Of a DNA stretch of 8,545 nucleotides, positions 5,813-8,545 are shown piece by piece; position 1 is the stretch's first letter, and each line of letters begins with the position of its first letter. The notes under the pieces were generated by a model that was not told where the DNA came from, ran no database searches, and worked only from the letters and a program-made list of their open reading frames with translations. Source of the stretch: Alphaproteobacteria bacterium (GTDB lineage Bacteria; Pseudomonadota; Alphaproteobacteria; UBA2136; UBA6156); NCBI GenBank assembly GCA_027490875.1, contig JAIXXE010000075.1:1-8545 (forward strand), in the 5' to 3' direction. The position numbers and the translations under genes were made by a program.

Positions 5813-7233
5813 TAGAAGGTCTCCCGCAGGCGGGCATCAAGGCGTTGCAAGCCAGCCTCGGCACGGTTTTTAAGAAGGGTGAGATCAAGCGCCAAGTCGG
5901 CCGACTCCCCGCTGGGGAGCGCCTGCCACTTTTGCAGCAATGCGGCGGTGGTGGGGCTGTTGAGGTTCAGCAATACGGCTGGGCCCCAGATATCGGCCCC
6001 TTCGGCGGTACCATGGGCACTGGGGGCGAGGGCCAGCCTGAAGGTGCCAGCATCGGCGCCTACCCCGTGGTAGCTGTCGTCAATCAGCTTGCGTTCTTGC
6101 AGCAGTGGGCCGATTTGGCTCCAGCTGGGGTGGCGGCGCGGGTCGCCGGTGGGGGCGTCCCAAAGGTCGAGCACACTGCGCAGCTCGGCATTCAGTTGCG
6201 GGCCAAGCGCTGTAAGCAAGGTATCCAGCTTCAGCCAGTGCTGTACATTGCCGGTGGTGCCACCGCGATAGAGCGTCGTGGTGGGGTTTAGGCTGCTGGC
6301 GGGTTCCTGTTGGGCCAGCAGGCCTAACCAGGTTTCATCCAGCGCTTGCTCCAGCATGGCTTTACGAACCGGGGTAAGCTGGTCGAGTTCAGAGATATCA
6401 ATCAGCCCCAGCTGGGCCTCGGCGCGGGCCAAGCCTTCCAGCAACGACGCAGCCAACGGGCCCGTATTTACTGGCATTTGCTGTGGGTTATTGGCGTAGC
6501 GTAGTGCGGCCAGCAAGCTGCGTTGCACGGCCACCCCTTCGGCGTCGTGCTGCAACCGCCGAAAGGCCGGCATGGTTGAAAGGATGAGCGCACTCATTCC
6601 GGGGCGGGTCACGCTCCGGCGCTTAAAGGTAATGACGTCGCGCTTCAACAGCTGGTACCACTTGGGCGGTACGCGGCGTTCTTCAAGGGCATGAAGGATG
6701 GAGAGGTCGCGCGCCAGCGCCGCAACCCGGTGCCATACGCCGGTGTTTGGGATGTGGCGCATCACGTTCCAGCGGGCGAGCGCCTGTTCGTAAAGGCTGA
6801 TATCGTGATTGGTAGGGTTGGCTGGCCAGGAGCGGTAGCCGTGCAAGAAGCCAATCAGCTCGGCTTCAAGGGGGTGTAGGTCGGCATCGGCGGCAGGTGG
6901 GGCCACCAAGGCTGGTTGAAATTTGCTAAGTGCGATGGAAAATGGTTCACTCTGCCCCGCGCTGTTGAGCATTTGGAAGGCCGTGCCGAACTCGTCGTGG
7001 GTCTCGGCTTCAAAGCCGGTGGCGCGCTGGCGCTGCCACGCAATGAGGCGGTTGGCCAACCAAACCATCATGAAGCCCAACCATACTGCCAGCGAAAGCA
7101 GCACAATCCCTTGTTGGTAGCGGTCCCAGTTAAGGCCGCGCGGCCCCATCAGGAAGGTACTGACAAAGACCCATACCCACCAGGTGACCAAAATTAGGCT
7201 TACAACCAAAGTAAAGCGGTAGCGCGGATCCAT
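5812..7233 (-). CDS. Two-TM inner-membrane protein with large cytoplasmic domain
   Basis: No firm family match. The 473-residue product has two hydrophobic segments at about 8-30 and 41-65, separated by a short loop (GPRGLNWDRYQQG), then about 400 soluble residues, predicted cytoplasmic. The segment HPLEAELIGFLHGYRSWP (120-137) and a later RHIPNTGVWHRVAALARD (159-176) recall histidine patterns in HD-type conjugation proteins (TraI_2/MobH). The two-TM-plus-cytoplasmic layout and LEERRVPPKWYQLLKRD also recall DotM/IcmP of type IVB secretion. Both resemblances are weak and from memory. The C-terminal half (about 255-473) has no motif I can name. The ATG lacks a Shine-Dalgarno but sits just after a promoter-like sequence. 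It is coupled to the HAD gene and divergent from the TcpQ-like gene. Confidence 0.85.
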   Translation of the reverse strand: MDPRYRFTLVVSLILVTWWVWVFVSTFLMGPRGLNWDRYQQGIVLLSLAVWLGFMMVWLANRLIAWQRQRATGFEAETHDEFGTAFQMLNSAGQSEPFSIALSKFQPALVAPPAADADLHPLEAELIGFLHGYRSWPANPTNHDISLYEQALARWNVMRHIPNTGVWHRVAALARDLSILHALEERRVPPKWYQLLKRDVITFKRRSVTRPGMSALILSTMPAFRRLQHDAEGVAVQRSLLAALRYANNPQQMPVNTGPLAASLLEGLARAEAQLGLIDISELDQLTPVRKAMLEQALDETWLGLLAQQEPASSLNPTTTLYRGGTTGNVQHWLKLDTLLTALGPQLNAELRSVLDLWDAPTGDPRRHPSWSQIGPLLQERKLIDDSYHGVGADAGTFRLALAPSAHGTAEGADIWGPAVLLNLNSPTTAALLQKWQALPSGESADLALDLTLLKNRAEAGLQRLDARLRETF

Positions 7234-7270
7234 ACAGGGTTTCTATGCCAGAAAAGCTTGGCAAACTCAA
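7234..7270 (-). promoter_or_regulatory. Putative promoter of the membrane-protein gene
   Basis: On the minus strand TTGAGT (7270-7265) is followed after 17 bases by CATAGA (7247-7242). Transcription would begin at about 7235, two bases before the ATG, matching the lack of a ribosome binding site. The sequence CATAGAAACCCTGTATG closely resembles that before lepA (TATAGAAGCCCCTATG). TGCCA (7246-7250) and TGGCA (7259-7263) form a dyad lying almost exactly between the two hexamers, where a repressor could bind. Confidence 0.4.
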
Positions 7271-7331
7271 TTCTCAGGCGTCATTGTCGGGGCTTATGCT
7301 TAAAAAAATAGCAAGTTTTATGCTTTTCTGG
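7248..7331. repeat. 10-bp inverted repeat in the divergent promoter region
   Basis: CCAGAAAAGC (7248-7257) and its exact complement-reverse GCTTTTCTGG (7322-7331) are 64 bases apart. The left arm fills part of the spacer of the putative minus-strand promoter. Between them TTATGCTT occurs twice as a direct repeat (7294-7301 and 7318-7325) around an A-run. The layout suggests paired operator sites for a regulator controlling both divergent genes; this is inferred from symmetry alone. Confidence 0.45.
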
Positions 7332-7427
7332 TCACAGGCGTATCATGGTTGGAGGCTTCCCCTCTTTCACCCAACCACCTCACTGCCGTAGGCTAAATCC
7401 ATAACAAGAGGTTGCAAGCTGCTTATC

Positions 7428-8545
7428 ATGGCAACTGAGTTTTCTATCCGTCGCTACCGCCACTGGGTTGCCCTAGGCTTGGCTATACCAACTGTCATCC
7501 AAGCGGCAGTGGCCGAGGCTGGCCCTGTGCCGGGCTTTGTTGCCCCTGTGGCGCAAACACCGGTGGCCGAGTATGTGGATGACACACGCGGTCTGTTCAT
7601 TCCCGGCCATGCCCAATTGCGGGCCAAGACCGAGCGTGAGCTTGCCGATTGGCGCACCACGCTGCCAACCCAGACTGCCAGCCTGCCCCGCGATACACAA
7701 ATGAATCGGTTGGCGACGGGGGAAGCCAATACGTCACAAGCGCTGGAACGCATTGCAGCCGACCCAGGCCTGCTGGATGGCAAACAGTTAGCCCAAAACT
7801 TTGCTCAGCCACGCCGCACCCAGCCCCAAAGCATGGATGACATGCCTTCGCTGGCAACAGGGGGTCAGCCCCGCGTTGCGCCGCAGGCTGGGGCTGGCTC
7901 GGCCATGGTAGCCGAACCTGTTGGGACTGGCGCTGGCCGCGAAATTGCCGTTGGTACTGCCCGTGGCCCTGCGCTTGACCTACAAAACGGTATGGTGCGG
8001 ATTAACGAGGAGCGCATTACCGTACGGCGCGCGCTGCAGCGGATGCTTGACCAGATTGGCGGCAACGCCTGGACCGTGGTGTGGGACCTGGATGATGTGA
8101 ATGCCAGCTTGCCAGAAATGGAAATTTCGTTACGGGCGCAAGAACCCTTTGCGCAGGTATTAAATGCCCTGTTGGCGCGCCTGCAAAGCCGGAGTGGCCA
8201 ACCCTTGCGCGTGGTGAAGTACGATGGCACCCAACGCTTGGTCATTACCGACCGCGCCAACGCCACAGGCGGCACGGCCGTGGGGGCAGAGGCCGGACGC
8301 AGTGCTGCTGTGACCGAAACGGTGCTGAAAGAAGCCCGTGTAAGCCTGCACTTTGATGAAGTCCCCTTGGTTGATGCGCTTGAAACGATGGTCAATCAGG
8401 CTGGTAAGGGGCAATGGCGGCTGCGCATGTACGCCGGTACCGACCAAGTGCTGAAGCCTGCCCATATTGAAGAACCCTTTGGTGTGGCGGTTGAACGGGT
8501 CTTGCGGGTCTTCAACCTGCGCTACGAAATCTTTCCAGGCGGCAA
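7428..8545 (+). CDS. Secreted protein with two TcpQ/secretin-N-like domains, 3' end outside window
   Basis: 372 codons are visible and the frame is open to the edge. Residues 1-31 form a signal peptide (RRYRHW, a hydrophobic core, then AVAEA before GP), so the protein is exported. A Pro/Gln/Ala-rich linker covers roughly 60-180. Domain 1 (about 183-276) contains INEERITVRRALQRMLDQIG and WTVVWDLDDV, the pattern of the TcpQ C-terminal / PilL-type domain. Domain 2 (about 305-372) contains VSLHFDEVPLVDALETMV and VERVLRVFNLRYEIF, like an STN/secretin N-terminal fold. Such domains sit in the periplasm and contact the outer-membrane channel of type IV pili, type II secretion or type IVB systems. No Shine-Dalgarno is at normal distance: AAGAGG lies 16 bases upstream, 7 bases before an in-frame CTG at 7419. 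It is divergent from the two-TM protein gene. Confidence 0.85.
   Translation, partial: MATEFSIRRYRHWVALGLAIPTVIQAAVAEAGPVPGFVAPVAQTPVAEYVDDTRGLFIPGHAQLRAKTERELADWRTTLPTQTASLPRDTQMNRLATGEANTSQALERIAADPGLLDGKQLAQNFAQPRRTQPQSMDDMPSLATGGQPRVAPQAGAGSAMVAEPVGTGAGREIAVGTARGPALDLQNGMVRINEERITVRRALQRMLDQIGGNAWTVVWDLDDVNASLPEMEISLRAQEPFAQVLNALLARLQSRSGQPLRVVKYDGTQRLVITDRANATGGTAVGAEAGRSAAVTETVLKEARVSLHFDEVPLVDALETMVNQAGKGQWRLRMYAGTDQVLKPAHIEEPFGVAVERVLRVFNLRYEIFPGG

Noticed and set aside
5623..6291. 222-residue open frame on the plus strand
   Set aside because: It straddles the coupled HAD and membrane-protein genes on the other strand and shows no recognisable domain.
7347..7376. GGTTGG/CCAACC inverted repeat
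   Set aside because: Six pairs around a loop of 18 bases is easily expected by chance, and no other signal supports it.
7865..8395. 176-residue open frame on the minus strand
   Set aside because: It is Ser/Arg/Thr-rich and opposite the TcpQ-like gene, typical of an antisense shadow.
1..8545. Search for tRNA, rRNA, CRISPR arrays, insertion-sequence ends and attachment sites
   Set aside because: No cloverleaf with the TTCRA arm, no regularly spaced repeats, and no transposase or integrase motifs were seen by eye on either strand.

Overview
The window looks like a chromosomal stretch of a GC-rich proteobacterium, most likely an alphaproteobacterium. The basis is GC-rich codon use, the sequence style of the LepA, ComM and bacterial-SH3 proteins, and compact gene packing. 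The class is an inference; no rRNA, tRNA, CRISPR array, insertion sequence or phage gene is visible to fix it.

Layout from the left. Minus strand: lepA (elongation factor 4), open to the window edge with an unusual C-terminal tail. Upstream of it, also on the minus strand, lies a small basic 89-residue hypothetical gene, separated from lepA by a long hairpin that overlaps a good lepA promoter. A 207-base gap follows with two hairpins, the second ending in a T-run like an intrinsic terminator. Plus strand: comM, a YifB/Mg-chelatase-like AAA+ ATPase, followed by a near-perfect terminator hairpin. A convergent 98-residue orphan gene comes next, with a strong promoter (TTGTAA-17-TATAAT), a roughly 113-base structured leader and a clear Shine-Dalgarno. 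Beyond it is a plus-strand secreted protein with two bacterial SH3 repeats, whose stop codon overlaps that of a convergent HAD phosphatase. The phosphatase is translationally coupled (TAATG) to an upstream 473-residue protein with two N-terminal membrane segments. From a shared divergent promoter region, a secreted protein with two TcpQ/secretin-N-like domains runs off the right edge.

The left and centre are housekeeping or DNA-uptake functions. The right end may be the border of an envelope machine (type IV pilus or type IVB secretion/conjugation), because a TcpQ/PilL-like periplasmic protein sits divergent from a two-TM protein with a large cytoplasmic domain. A recurring theme is that lepA, comM and the 473-residue gene lack a Shine-Dalgarno but have promoter-like hexamers with 17-base spacers placing the start of transcription at or next to the ATG, so they may be leaderless.
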